Source: DATLMR01 sp035537555
GTDB lineage: Bacteria; Acidobacteriota; Blastocatellia; UBA7656
NCBI GenBank assembly: GCA_035537555.1
Contig: DATLMR010000047.1
Location: forward strand, 1-11,369
Length of the DNA stretch: 11,369 nt
Reading direction: 5' to 3'
The position numbers and the translations under genes were made by a program. Shown here piece after piece: positions 1 to 7,772 of this stretch (positions are counted from its first letter, which is position 1; each line of letters begins with the position of its first letter). The notes under the pieces are model-generated. The model ran no database searches. It had not been told where the DNA came from and saw only the letters and a program-made list of their open reading frames with translations.

Positions 1-111
1 CGCCGGCCTTACTGCTTTTGTTGGTATTCATCGACATGCGCGCGTGGATTATATTGATAGCCCTCCGGATGAGCAACACCGTTCTAATAGCTAAACCCCC
101 TACCTGGTTAA

Positions 112-131
112 TTTCCGAAATGTTTCAGAAA
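112..131. promoter_or_regulatory. tandem TTTCNGAAA palindromes, candidate operator
   Basis: TTTCCGAAA (112-120) and TTTCAGAAA (123-131) are two perfect 9-bp dyads, identical except for the central base and separated by TG. Their centres are 11 bp apart, about one helical turn, so both would face the same side of the helix. They lie roughly 70-90 bp upstream of the candidate -35 box, a position compatible with an upstream activator site. No regulator is identified and the function is inferred from symmetry and phasing alone. Confidence 0.4.
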
Positions 132-200
132 AAACGGCGTCGATCTCTTGCGATTCTATTGCGGCAAACTTGCGAAAACGTTGTAATCATTGGAGATACC

Positions 201-229
201 TTGATGTCCGCCGGCGAACACAGTATTAT
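201..229 (+). promoter_or_regulatory. sigma70-like promoter candidate for the lytic transglycosylase
   Basis: TTGATG (201-206; 4 of 6 matches to TTGACA) is followed after exactly 17 bp by TATTAT (224-229; 5 of 6 matches to TATAAT). The predicted transcription start near 236 would give an untranslated leader of about 108 nt before the ATG at 344. It is the best-matching pair I found upstream of the gene. Confidence 0.45.
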
Positions 230-240
230 CCAGAGTATCA

Positions 241-284
241 GGACAGAAAAGTCCGGTTGTAATTGGCAAGCATAGTTGTCAACC
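241..284 (+). other. possible structured 5' leader RNA
   Basis: Just after the predicted transcription start, GGAC (241-244) can pair with GTCC (251-254) around an A-rich hexaloop. Directly adjacent, GGTTG (255-259) can pair with CAACC (280-284) around a 20-nt loop. The two stacked hairpins would lie in the leader of the transglycosylase mRNA. The stems are short (4 and 5 bp), and I could not match the region to any riboswitch consensus I know. Confidence 0.25.
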
Positions 285-298
285 TGGCAAGTTGGCAA
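263..298. repeat. tandem TTGNCAA-like heptamers
   Basis: TTGTCAA (276-282), CTGGCAA (284-290) and TTGGCAA (292-298) follow each other with a strict 8-bp period, one spacer base between units. A further TTGGCAA lies at 263-269. TTGNCAA is itself a 7-bp dyad, so each unit could be a small operator. The array sits between the predicted transcription start and the ATG at 344, where a bound repressor could block transcription or an RNA-binding protein could act on the leader. Confidence 0.4.
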
Positions 299-343
299 AA
301 ACGGGATCGAAGCAGTAAGGCGAACCAGGGGAACGGGGGATTA

Positions 344-967
344 ATGCAGTCTTTTTTTGTCTCGAAATTGAGGAGTAATTTGAAAGTTCTTTTTAAGTCA
401 TCGGCGGTTATAACAGCTCTCCTAGCCGGTTTTGCATTTCATGGAAACGCGTCCGCTCCGACCGCTTCGGCCGAAGCAGCTCAGCAGGTGGCGATCCTTC
501 CCAGTTGCGGAGATCCCGAATTGGACAGGCTGATTCTCGAAGCCGGGACCAGGTACGGGGTCGATCCCAGGCTCGTTTACTGCGTTATTCGCCAGGAATC
601 GAACTTCAAGACGGAGGCGAAGTCTCACAAGAACGCGCAGGGTCTTATGCAGATGATCCCCGCGACCGCGGAGAGGTTCGGAGTCAAGGATGTCTACGAC
701 CCCGGGCAGAACATTGAGGGCGGGACCAAGTACCTTAGATGGCTCCTGAAGAGATTCAACGGGAACGTGAAGCTGGCGTTAGCCGGATACAACGCGGGCG
801 AAGGGGCGGTCGAAAAGTCGGGCAACAAGGTCCCCGATTATGTCGAGACAAAGAATTACGTGAAGAAGATCGTCGAAAATTACGGCAAGACCCATCATCC
901 GGTCCTCGATCCCGAGCAGGCCGCCGAACGGTTCAAATACGCGGGTCAGACCGCGAAGGCTTTATAG
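344..967 (+). CDS. secreted lytic transglycosylase (SLT, GH23 family)
   Basis: This 207-aa protein is predicted to cleave the beta-1,4 MurNAc-GlcNAc bond of peptidoglycan in the periplasm, leaving a 1,6-anhydroMurNAc end. A basic N-terminus and a hydrophobic stretch at residues 20-32 (AVITALLAGFAF), followed by Ala/Ser-rich sequence, form a Sec signal peptide likely cut near residues 36-43. The SLT domain covers about residues 60-183. Catalytic Glu85 lies in RQESNF, GLMQMIP is at 100-106 and AGYNAGEGAV at 147-156, which are the three hallmark motifs of family 1 transglycosylases. It is a compact single-domain enzyme with no LysM or SPOR domain. I chose ATG 344 over a TTG at 263 because it sits behind AGGGGA/GGGGGA and starts directly into the signal peptide. 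The gene stands alone, convergent with the minus-strand operon, and is followed by a terminator. Confidence 0.93.
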   Translation: MQSFFVSKLRSNLKVLFKSSAVITALLAGFAFHGNASAPTASAEAAQQVAILPSCGDPELDRLILEAGTRYGVDPRLVYCVIRQESNFKTEAKSHKNAQGLMQMIPATAERFGVKDVYDPGQNIEGGTKYLRWLLKRFNGNVKLALAGYNAGEGAVEKSGNKVPDYVETKNYVKKIVENYGKTHHPVLDPEQAAERFKYAGQTAKAL

Positions 968-1084
968 TTCTTTCGTCAGTCGTTTTCGCAGTCCGCGCCC
1001 TCTTCTTCGCCAAGGTTGAAAGGGCGAGCCTCTTGCACTCAGGTTTCCCAGATTCGTTTTAAGTTCCTTGTTCCTTACAGGAAT

Positions 1085-1115
1085 GGGCAGTCGCCAGGCT
1101 GCCCGATATTTTTTT
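1085..1115 (+). terminator. rho-independent terminator of the lytic transglycosylase gene
   Basis: GGGCAGTC (1085-1092) pairs with GGCTGCCC (1097-1104) around the tetraloop GCCA. The stem is 8 bp with one G-U wobble, and a run of seven T residues follows at 1109-1115. It lies about 120 bases after the transglycosylase stop. There is no T tract on the opposite side, so it should work only for plus-strand transcription. Confidence 0.8.
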
Positions 1116-1133
1116 GCGCCCTTGATCGCAGGG

Positions 1134-2150
1134 TCACTCGGCCATGTGGCTCTGGATCAGGTTCTTGAGCAGAAGGTCTTCGAACGAGTCGCCCGCCGAG
1201 ATCAGCGAATAGCCGACTCCGTGCTTGCGGCAGAAATTCTCGAGAGAGGTCGTATACTCGCTCAGGGCCGCGCGGTAGGAAGCGAGCAACCGGTCATTGA
1301 TCGTCACCTCGCGCCCTTCTCCCGTCTCTGAATCGACGAGCAGGAGGTCCCCGCCCACCTCCGGGTCCATCTCCTCCGGCGAGAGCACCTGAATCAGATT
1401 CGCGTCATACCCTTTATGCGCCAGCAGCTTCAACTCCTGGCGAAAATCGGTTCGATCCAGAAAGTCCGACACCACAAACAGGATGCCCGCCTTCGGGTTC
1501 GCCTTCTGATAGGCTCTCAGAGCCGATCTCAGGCTGGTTGGCTCCCCGCCCTCTCTCCCGGCCCTGCTTCCTTCCGCCTCCGCTTCCGCGGCTTTATCAC
1601 CCTGAGCAATGGGCGGGTCCGCGCCTTCGCGCTCGGCGAGAGACTCGAGGAAGCTTATCACCGAGGCGAGGTGCCCTCGACCGCGCATCGCGCGCAGCCT
1701 GCCTTTGATCCCGGCGTCGAAGCTCATAAGGCCGACTCGATCCAGGCTGCCGATTCCGAGAAAGGCGAGCGCCGCCGCGGTCTTCCTGGCGAAGTCGAAC
1801 TTCGAGACCGGCTCTCCGAAATGCATCGAAAGGCTCTGGTCGATCAAGATGTCGATTCTCACGTCTTCTTCTTCGACGAACTGCCTGAGCATCAGGCGCT
1901 CAAGGCGAGCATAGATATTCCAGTCGATGTGTCGGAAGTCGTCTCCGGCCTCGTACTTCCTGAAATCGGAGAATTCCACCGAAGAGCCCCTGCGCGTGGA
2001 GCGCCGCTCCCCTCGCATAGTGCCGGGAAAGGCTCGCCGCGCATTCACTCTCAGGCGGTCGAGTTTCTTCAGGAAGACCGGGTCGAGCAGAGGTTTTTTT
2101 TTCTCCATAAGGAAGGAATCATTCGAGGCCGACGGCGCGCAATTTGCCAT
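1134..2150 (-). CDS. DUF58 (vWA-like MIDAS) protein, MoxR partner
   Basis: This 338-aa cytosolic protein has no signal peptide or membrane segment. Residues 53-82 carry the DUF58 signature (RRGSSVEFSDFRKYEAGDD, then HIDWNIYAR). A metal-ion-dependent adhesion-site motif D-x-S-x-S is present at 104-108 (DQSLS), with a further acidic site at Asp229 (VVSDF), so divalent-metal binding is likely. DUF58 proteins are usually encoded next to MoxR ATPases and are thought to act as adaptors or substrate binders. A hydrophilic Ala/Glu/Gly-rich insert (about 173-204) interrupts the vWA-like fold. The start is uncertain. ATG 2150 leaves a 31-nt gap to MoxR, ATG 2108 (MEKKKPLLDP) best fits the family N-terminus, and ATG 2246 would overlap MoxR by 65 nt. 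None has a strong Shine-Dalgarno. It is the last gene of the operon. Confidence 0.88.
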   Translation of the reverse strand: MANCAPSASNDSFLMEKKKPLLDPVFLKKLDRLRVNARRAFPGTMRGERRSTRRGSSVEFSDFRKYEAGDDFRHIDWNIYARLERLMLRQFVEEEDVRIDILIDQSLSMHFGEPVSKFDFARKTAAALAFLGIGSLDRVGLMSFDAGIKGRLRAMRGRGHLASVISFLESLAEREGADPPIAQGDKAAEAEAEGSRAGREGGEPTSLRSALRAYQKANPKAGILFVVSDFLDRTDFRQELKLLAHKGYDANLIQVLSPEEMDPEVGGDLLLVDSETGEGREVTINDRLLASYRAALSEYTTSLENFCRKHGVGYSLISAGDSFEDLLLKNLIQSHMAE

Positions 2151-2181
2151 CGCCCGCGATAGGCGCGCCCGGTTTACTTCT

Positions 2182-3210
<1,029 letters not shown>

Positions 3211-3217
3211 GAGGAGA

Positions 3218-3703
3218 TTACCAGGGCATCTTGAGGCGAACGATGTCCTTCATTTGAACCAGGTGATTCAGGTCGTTGCCCTTGATCTGACGCACGACAA
3301 GCTGCTCGATGGTCATCGGGCCGTCGGATTCGTGAATGCCGCCGCGAGACCAATTTTCCGGAGGCGCGGCCTCAAGCGTCCTGATCGTCTCCGCGCGCAG
3401 CCTCTTGAATTCGTCGAGCGCCGCCCTCGCATCCTGATTCATGTAATCGCTTTCGTAGGCGATACGGTCCTGATCGACGTTCGGCATCATGGGGTTCTCT
3501 TCTGAAAGTATGCGGTTGTAGCGCGGGAGGTAGGCCTCCCGTTCCATATCGCGCAGGTGGCACATGATCTCTTTGATCGACCACTTGTTCGGGATCGGCC
3601 TCCAGCGCAAGGTCTCCTCGTCGAGCCCGCCCAATAAATCTTCCAGCTCTTGCGGGAGCGATTTCAGGTTCCACAGGATTCTATCTTTGTCTCTCTGGTC
3701 CAT
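3218..3703 (-). CDS. DinB/YfiT-superfamily four-helix-bundle protein
   Basis: This 161-aa protein resembles the DinB-like metalloprotein superfamily (DinB_2/DUF664 type). It has a helical fold, with NKWSIKEIMCHLRDMERE at 39-56 containing His49, and a last helix with NDLNHLVQ at 143-150 containing His147. Members bind a divalent metal through three His residues. Some are thiol-dependent S-transferases, and most are of unknown function. Where relatives usually read H-D-x-x-H in the final helix, this protein has Asn143 in place of the first His, so metal binding may be altered; His124 could substitute. I chose ATG 3703 because GAGG sits 5 nt upstream; a GTG at 3721 would add six residues. It lies 37 nt after the DUF4175-like gene and 7 nt before MoxR. 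A DinB gene inside a MoxR-DUF58 operon is unexpected and its role here is unknown. Confidence 0.82.
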   Translation of the reverse strand: MDQRDKDRILWNLKSLPQELEDLLGGLDEETLRWRPIPNKWSIKEIMCHLRDMEREAYLPRYNRILSEENPMMPNVDQDRIAYESDYMNQDARAALDEFKRLRAETIRTLEAAPPENWSRGGIHESDGPMTIEQLVVRQIKGNDLNHLVQMKDIVRLKMPW

Positions 3704-3740
3704 TGTTTCCTCGAGTCTCACGAGATTTAAAGAGTCCGAC

Positions 3741-5858
3741 TCACTGCTTCTTGCCGTCGGGATTGATCGCGTCGAAATAGCTTCGAACGACCGAGCGCAT
3801 ATGCGGAGGGACGTTACTCCGCTCGACGGAGCGCTCGGCCTGCCGGCGATACTGCGGGTAAGCCGAAGAGTATGGCAGGCGCGCCGCGCCGGTGCCGGGC
3901 TTCGTCTGAAGGAATAGGTACTCGCCGCCGGGCTTGCGTTCCATAATGCCCGCGACTCGCGTCTCTCTCCCCTTCCCCTTCAAGGAATCTCCGGGCTCGG
4001 GATTCTGCGCCCGGTTTCCGGTTCCTCCCGCGTTCTGACCGGGTCCGTTGCGCCCGCCCGGTTCGGGGTCTCTCCCGCCCCTTTCGGCGCCGGGATTGCC
4101 CGGCGGACCCGGCCTCTGGTCCTTGTTGAAGTTCCGCTCGAGGCCCGCGACGAACTCTTTGACCTGGCGATTCTGCGCCAGGAGGCGTGCGGCGGCTTCA
4201 AGCTCCCTGCGAACCTTTTCCTGGCTCAATAACTGCCGGGCAACCTGTTCGAGCTGCTGCGGATTTATCTGGCGGGCCATCTGCTCGACGGCCTGCTGGA
4301 ACTCTTTCGATTGAGCGATCTGAGAGAGGTCGCGGGCTAGAAACTCGGCGGCCTGTCGAAGCTGTTGTATGTCTTCGGGCTTCAATTCGCCCGCGCGGAG
4401 CTGCTCGGCCTTCTTCAGCAATTGCTCGGAGAGACTCGGAAGCGCCTTCGCCGCCTGCTCCGTCACCGCGCTCGTCACGGCGTTCGGCAGATTCGACAGG
4501 GCCGGGAAAAGGCCTGAATCCTTCTGCTCCGTCTGTGGCTGCTGATCGCCCTTCGATTTATCCTCCTTCGAGTCGCTCGGCGCGTCGCCGGGCGCGCCCT
4601 GCTCCGGGGGCGATGCAGTTTTCGCGGCCGATTTCCCCTCGGAGCCTCGCTGCTCCGTCTCTGCCTTCTGAGCATCGGAAGCGGGCTTTTGCCCCGTGGG
4701 CTGCTTTTCCGGCTGTTTCTCCCTTGCCTGCTCAGGCTTCCCGCCTGCCGACTGTACTTTCGAATCCACGGGCGAATCCGCGGGCTTGCTTTCGGCCTGA
4801 TCTTTCGTCTTTGCGCCGGCCTGCTTACTGCCTTCTTTTGCAGAGGGCTCGGAAGCGGAGCGGTCTTGCCGCGTTTTTCCGTCCTTGGGCGGCCCTCCGG
4901 ATTTCCCCGCGACCTCTTTTCCTTGCCGGTCAGCCGGTGAGTCGCCGGTTTTCCGCTCGGCCTGTCCTGGGGCGGGAGCTTCGGTAACAGGGAGCTTCTC
5001 CTCGTCGTTTTCGCTTGCTGCCTGCGCGCCCGGCTTGCCGGCGGATTTTCCGGGAGGCTTCCGAATAGCCGAGAGCGCCGCGCCAAGGCGTTTTTCAGCG
5101 AGGCTGACGATTTCGTCCGCGCGCGTGCTTGCGAGCTCTTCGTGCCGCTGCTCTATCCGCTCGCCGAGCGCGCTCAGCTTCTTCAGGGCCTCGGCCCTGG
5201 TGTCGTTCGAGCGCCTCAAGGCGCGGCCAAGCTCGGCCTGCTCTTTTGCGAGCGTCGCCGTCTCGGTCCCGATAGGGGCGATCTCTTCGACCTCTCGCGC
5301 CGTCTCCTCAAGCTGCTCTCCAGCCATCTCGATGCTTGCGCGTTCTTCTGCCCTGGCCTCGCCTCCGGGCAGGGACTTTTGAGGGATGAATAAAGCGACC
5401 CCGAGGGCAACCAGCCCGACCGCCGCGAGCCCGTACCATTGAGGCATGCGATTAGGCACCACTTCCGAGACCTGTTTGCCCGCGATATGGTCGGCGGCAT
5501 CGCCCAGCAGGGCGCGCTCGACCTCTTTCTCCGGCCCTCCGCGCTCGATGATTATACGGGCGGAAGAGACCCGGTCTTCGAGCTCCAGCGCCGCGTCGAT
5601 CAGGAAAGCGGCGTCACGCCCGCGCGCGCGCGTCATATACCAGAGAGCGCCAAGGACGGCGGTGACGATACCGAAGACCGCCGCGGCTATCGCCCAGGTC
5701 GATACATCGATCGCCCTCAGCCTGACATAAAGGACGAGGGCCGCCGACAGCAGGCCTCCAATAATAAGCAGTAGCGCGAAGCGGTCCTGCATCGCGAGCA
5801 GGCGCTTGCGCCACATTACGCGCTGTTCGAACTCCCTTATCTTTTGTCCGGCTTCCAT
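3741..5858 (-). CDS. DUF4175-like membrane protein with a long disordered region
   Basis: The product has 705 residues. Three membrane segments are seen at about 27-47, 54-75 and 140-159. By the positive-inside rule the large remainder should be periplasmic. Residues 180-265 are charged and probably coiled coil. About 265-447 is a low-complexity stretch rich in Lys, Glu, Ser, Pro, Gly and Gln. About 470-580 is Gln/Ala/Leu-rich and helical, 581-630 is a Pro/Gly/Asn linker, and 635-705 is a folded-looking tail ending in a VPPHMRSVVRSYFDAINP segment. The layout resembles DUF4175-type proteins found near MoxR ATPases, but that assignment is by architecture rather than a firm motif. ATG 5858 is well supported: AAGGAAG lies 8 nt upstream and the codon overlaps the permease stop as TGATG. 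A longer in-frame version from 5972 would run into the permease gene and is unlikely. Confidence 0.85.
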   Translation of the reverse strand: MEAGQKIREFEQRVMWRKRLLAMQDRFALLLIIGGLLSAALVLYVRLRAIDVSTWAIAAAVFGIVTAVLGALWYMTRARGRDAAFLIDAALELEDRVSSARIIIERGGPEKEVERALLGDAADHIAGKQVSEVVPNRMPQWYGLAAVGLVALGVALFIPQKSLPGGEARAEERASIEMAGEQLEETAREVEEIAPIGTETATLAKEQAELGRALRRSNDTRAEALKKLSALGERIEQRHEELASTRADEIVSLAEKRLGAALSAIRKPPGKSAGKPGAQAASENDEEKLPVTEAPAPGQAERKTGDSPADRQGKEVAGKSGGPPKDGKTRQDRSASEPSAKEGSKQAGAKTKDQAESKPADSPVDSKVQSAGGKPEQAREKQPEKQPTGQKPASDAQKAETEQRGSEGKSAAKTASPPEQGAPGDAPSDSKEDKSKGDQQPQTEQKDSGLFPALSNLPNAVTSAVTEQAAKALPSLSEQLLKKAEQLRAGELKPEDIQQLRQAAEFLARDLSQIAQSKEFQQAVEQMARQINPQQLEQVARQLLSQEKVRRELEAAARLLAQNRQVKEFVAGLERNFNKDQRPGPPGNPGAERGGRDPEPGGRNGPGQNAGGTGNRAQNPEPGDSLKGKGRETRVAGIMERKPGGEYLFLQTKPGTGAARLPYSSAYPQYRRQAERSVERSNVPPHMRSVVRSYFDAINPDGKKQ

Positions 5859-6688
5859 CACATCCACTTCCTTACGCTCTCTAATCTCTTCAGGCTGAAA
5901 TAGAGGCTCAACCCCGCCAACAGCAGATAGAATAACACCTGGGACGCCCAAACCGGAAAGTTCGGAAGCCATATTCCCTGCGGCGGGGCGAATCCCGGAA
6001 TCAAAGACGCGATGGCCGCGAAAGGGTTGGTCCTGAGCAGCAGGAAGACGATATTCATGAAGCTCGACGAAGGCCCCCCGCTGAAGTTGCTGGCGAGCGC
6101 GGAGAAAAAGAGAGCCAGCGCCGGCATCGCGGCTACGAGAAAGATGACCGTGAAGAGGCTCACGAACTGGGCGACGACTCCCCGCCGGATCAACGTCGAC
6201 CAGAGGAAGCTGAGCGAGCAGTAGGTCACGCCCGCGACGAACATCACGAGGTAGACCCTCGCGATGTCGAGCAGGTCGACTCCCCCGAGAGAGTAGGTCA
6301 GGGCGATCAGGGGCAGAGAGCCGAACAGGGTGAGCACGAGGTAAGAGAGCGCCGCGCCTACTTTGCCGAAGAGGATCGTCGAAGGCTTCGCCAGCGACGC
6401 GATCAACAGGTCGAACGTCTCCTGCTCGCGCTCGGAAGAGATCGCGCTCGCGGAAAAAGTCGGGGCCATCAGGCAGATCAAGCCCATCTGCACGTAGACC
6501 AGCACCGGCGTCAGAATCTTTCCCGCGTTGTTCAAGAGAGATGTCGGAGCGTTGTTCTTGAAGACGATATATATCAGGCCGATGATGAGGCTCAGCACGG
6601 CCACGTATCCGGTCAAAACCAGAAACGCCCGCTTGCCGCGCATCCGAGTGCGCATCTCTTTTATCAGGATCGGATTATGTAAGTTCAT
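5858..6688 (-). CDS. ABC-2 type transporter permease
   Basis: This 276-aa integral membrane protein has about six hydrophobic segments (roughly 21-43, 60-80, 111-134, 143-165, 172-196 and 247-266). After the second comes SSEREQETFDLL (84-95), the conserved amphipathic E-R-E-x-x-T-x-x-L-L coupling motif of ABC-2 permeases of the NosY/GldF type. It would pair with the ATPase encoded just upstream to form an exporter or a mechanically coupled membrane ATPase. The start ATG 6688 has GGGAGAG about 9 nt upstream. The stop codon overlaps the start of the next gene by one base, giving translational coupling. The substrate cannot be told from sequence. Confidence 0.92.
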   Translation of the reverse strand: MNLHNPILIKEMRTRMRGKRAFLVLTGYVAVLSLIIGLIYIVFKNNAPTSLLNNAGKILTPVLVYVQMGLICLMAPTFSASAISSEREQETFDLLIASLAKPSTILFGKVGAALSYLVLTLFGSLPLIALTYSLGGVDLLDIARVYLVMFVAGVTYCSLSFLWSTLIRRGVVAQFVSLFTVIFLVAAMPALALFFSALASNFSGGPSSSFMNIVFLLLRTNPFAAIASLIPGFAPPQGIWLPNFPVWASQVLFYLLLAGLSLYFSLKRLESVRKWM

Positions 6689-6743
6689 CTCGATTCGCTC
6701 TCCCAGTCCACCCGCATCAGCGCGGGGGAGCGGCCGAAAGGCT

Positions 6744-7697
6744 TTAAGCCACCGCCCCGCGAGTGATCTTCAAGAAAATGTCTTCCAGGTCCGCTTCGGT
6801 CCTGGTGAACCCGAGGAGGCGAACGCCGCGATGGATCAGATATTCGAGCAGCTCGTCCACGTCGTCCGAATGGCCCGTGTACTCGGCCCTTATGATTCGG
6901 CCGTCGCACGTCGTCCGCTTCACCTCGACGCGCTCGGCGAGGCTCTCGAGCGCAAGCGCCGGGTCGCCCTTCACGGTGATTTCGAGGACCACGTTCCCGG
7001 CCAGCTTTGAGGTGATGTCGTCGATTCGTCCCGCGGCGAGCAGGCGTCCCGCTTCGATTATTCCTATGGACGTGCAGAAATCGGCCAGCTCCGTGAGAAT
7101 GTGCGAAGAGACGAGGACGGTCTTGCCCATTCGGCACAGCTCCCTGATCAACTCGCGAATCTCTATGCGGGCGTGCGGGTCGAGGCCCGAAGCGGGCTCG
7201 TCAAGGAGCAGCACCTCGGGATCGTGCAGCAGGGTCTTGGCGAGGCAGAGCCGTTGCTTCATGCCTCTGGACAGGCTCATCACCTGCGCGTCGCGCTTGA
7301 TCGTGAGATCGGTCAGCTCAAGCACGTCGGAGATCGAGCGCTTGCGCTGGGCGGGGTCGAGCCTGTAAAGAGACGCGAAGTAATCGAGGTATTCCCAGAC
7401 GAGGAGGTCTTCGTAGACTCCGAAGCTGTCGGGCATGTAGCCGATCATCCGCCTGACTTCGTACGGCTCGCGCTCGATGTCGTAGCCGCCGATGCTGAGC
7501 TTGCCCTCGCTCGGCAGCATAAGCGTGGCGAGCATCTTTATGGTCGTGGTCTTGCCCGCGCCGTTCGGGCCGATGAATCCGAAGACCTCGCCGCGATTGA
7601 TCTCGAGGCTCACGTCGTTGACGGCGGGAAAGCTCTTGTAATACTTGGTGACATTTTCAAGCTTTATCATGCTTGTCGTTTGATCGCTGTTGCTCAT
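6744..7697 (-). CDS. ABC transporter ATP-binding protein
   Basis: This 317-aa nucleotide-binding subunit pairs with the permease encoded 55 nt downstream. It has Walker A GPNGAGKTT (43-51), signature LSRGMKQR (142-149), Walker B VLLLDEP (162-168), D-loop SGLD (170-173) and switch His199 (VSSH). Two positions depart from the general consensus. The Q-loop reads YMPD (87-90), with Asp in place of Gln, and the signature is LSRGM rather than LSGGQ. Both variants occur in ATPases that partner NosY/GldF-like permeases. A C-terminal extension (about 235-317) ending in LEDIFLKIT is typical of this subgroup. The ATG at 7697 has AAAGGG with a 5-nt spacer. Confidence 0.95.
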   Translation of the reverse strand: MSNSDQTTSMIKLENVTKYYKSFPAVNDVSLEINRGEVFGFIGPNGAGKTTTIKMLATLMLPSEGKLSIGGYDIEREPYEVRRMIGYMPDSFGVYEDLLVWEYLDYFASLYRLDPAQRKRSISDVLELTDLTIKRDAQVMSLSRGMKQRLCLAKTLLHDPEVLLLDEPASGLDPHARIEIRELIRELCRMGKTVLVSSHILTELADFCTSIGIIEAGRLLAAGRIDDITSKLAGNVVLEITVKGDPALALESLAERVEVKRTTCDGRIIRAEYTGHSDDVDELLEYLIHRGVRLLGFTRTEADLEDIFLKITRGAVA

Positions 7698-7772
7698 TTC
7701 TACCCTTTATCCTTAAATGGGCCGGCCCGCTCGATACAACCGGAGGGGAGCGAAAGTTGTCATTCCAATCTC

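Larger units (their letters stand above)
1..343. other. noncoding leader upstream of the lytic transglycosylase
   Basis: No convincing gene lies in this stretch. It is more AT-rich by eye than the rest of the window. A plus-strand frame starting at base 2 stays open from the edge to a TAA at 92-94, so it could be the last 30 codons of an upstream gene, but nothing in it is recognisable. The stretch holds tandem palindromes (112-131), a promoter candidate (201-229), a small hairpin (241-254) and tandem TTGNCAA-like heptamers (263-298), all annotated separately. The Shine-Dalgarno-like AGGGGA at 327-332 and GGGGGA at 335-340 serve the ATG at 344. Confidence 0.6.

Noticed and set aside
18..275. 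85-codon plus-strand reading frame in the left leader
   Set aside because: It has no Shine-Dalgarno and no family resemblance, and it overlaps the palindromes, promoter candidate and heptamer repeats. It is most likely chance.
263..298. Sigma54 promoter (GG-N10-GC) from the TTGGCAA repeats
   Set aside because: The GG to GC distance is wrong by at least one base in every register tried, and the downstream GC is missing.
263..343. Upstream TTG start adding 27 residues to the lytic transglycosylase
   Set aside because: The added residues are hydrophilic and would bury the signal peptide. ATG 344 has a good Shine-Dalgarno and starts directly into it.
236..343. Cyclic-dinucleotide riboswitch ahead of a cell-wall hydrolase
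   Set aside because: I could not find the conserved cores of GEMM or ydaO-type riboswitches. Only short generic stems are present.
4187..4987. Plus-strand open frame (266 codons) over the disordered region of the 705-aa protein
   Set aside because: Its Pro/Ser/Arg/Ala-rich translation is the expected complement of Lys/Glu/Gly/Ala codons in the real gene.
5859..5972. 38-residue N-terminal extension of the DUF4175-like protein
   Set aside because: It lies inside the permease gene in another frame. ATG 5858 has a good Shine-Dalgarno and a TGATG overlap.
7719..7728. Perfect GGGCCGGCCC palindrome between the 745-aa gene and the ABC ATPase gene
   Set aside because: It has no loop and no T run, and a 10-bp GC palindrome is easily found by chance in GC-rich DNA. 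I give it no function.
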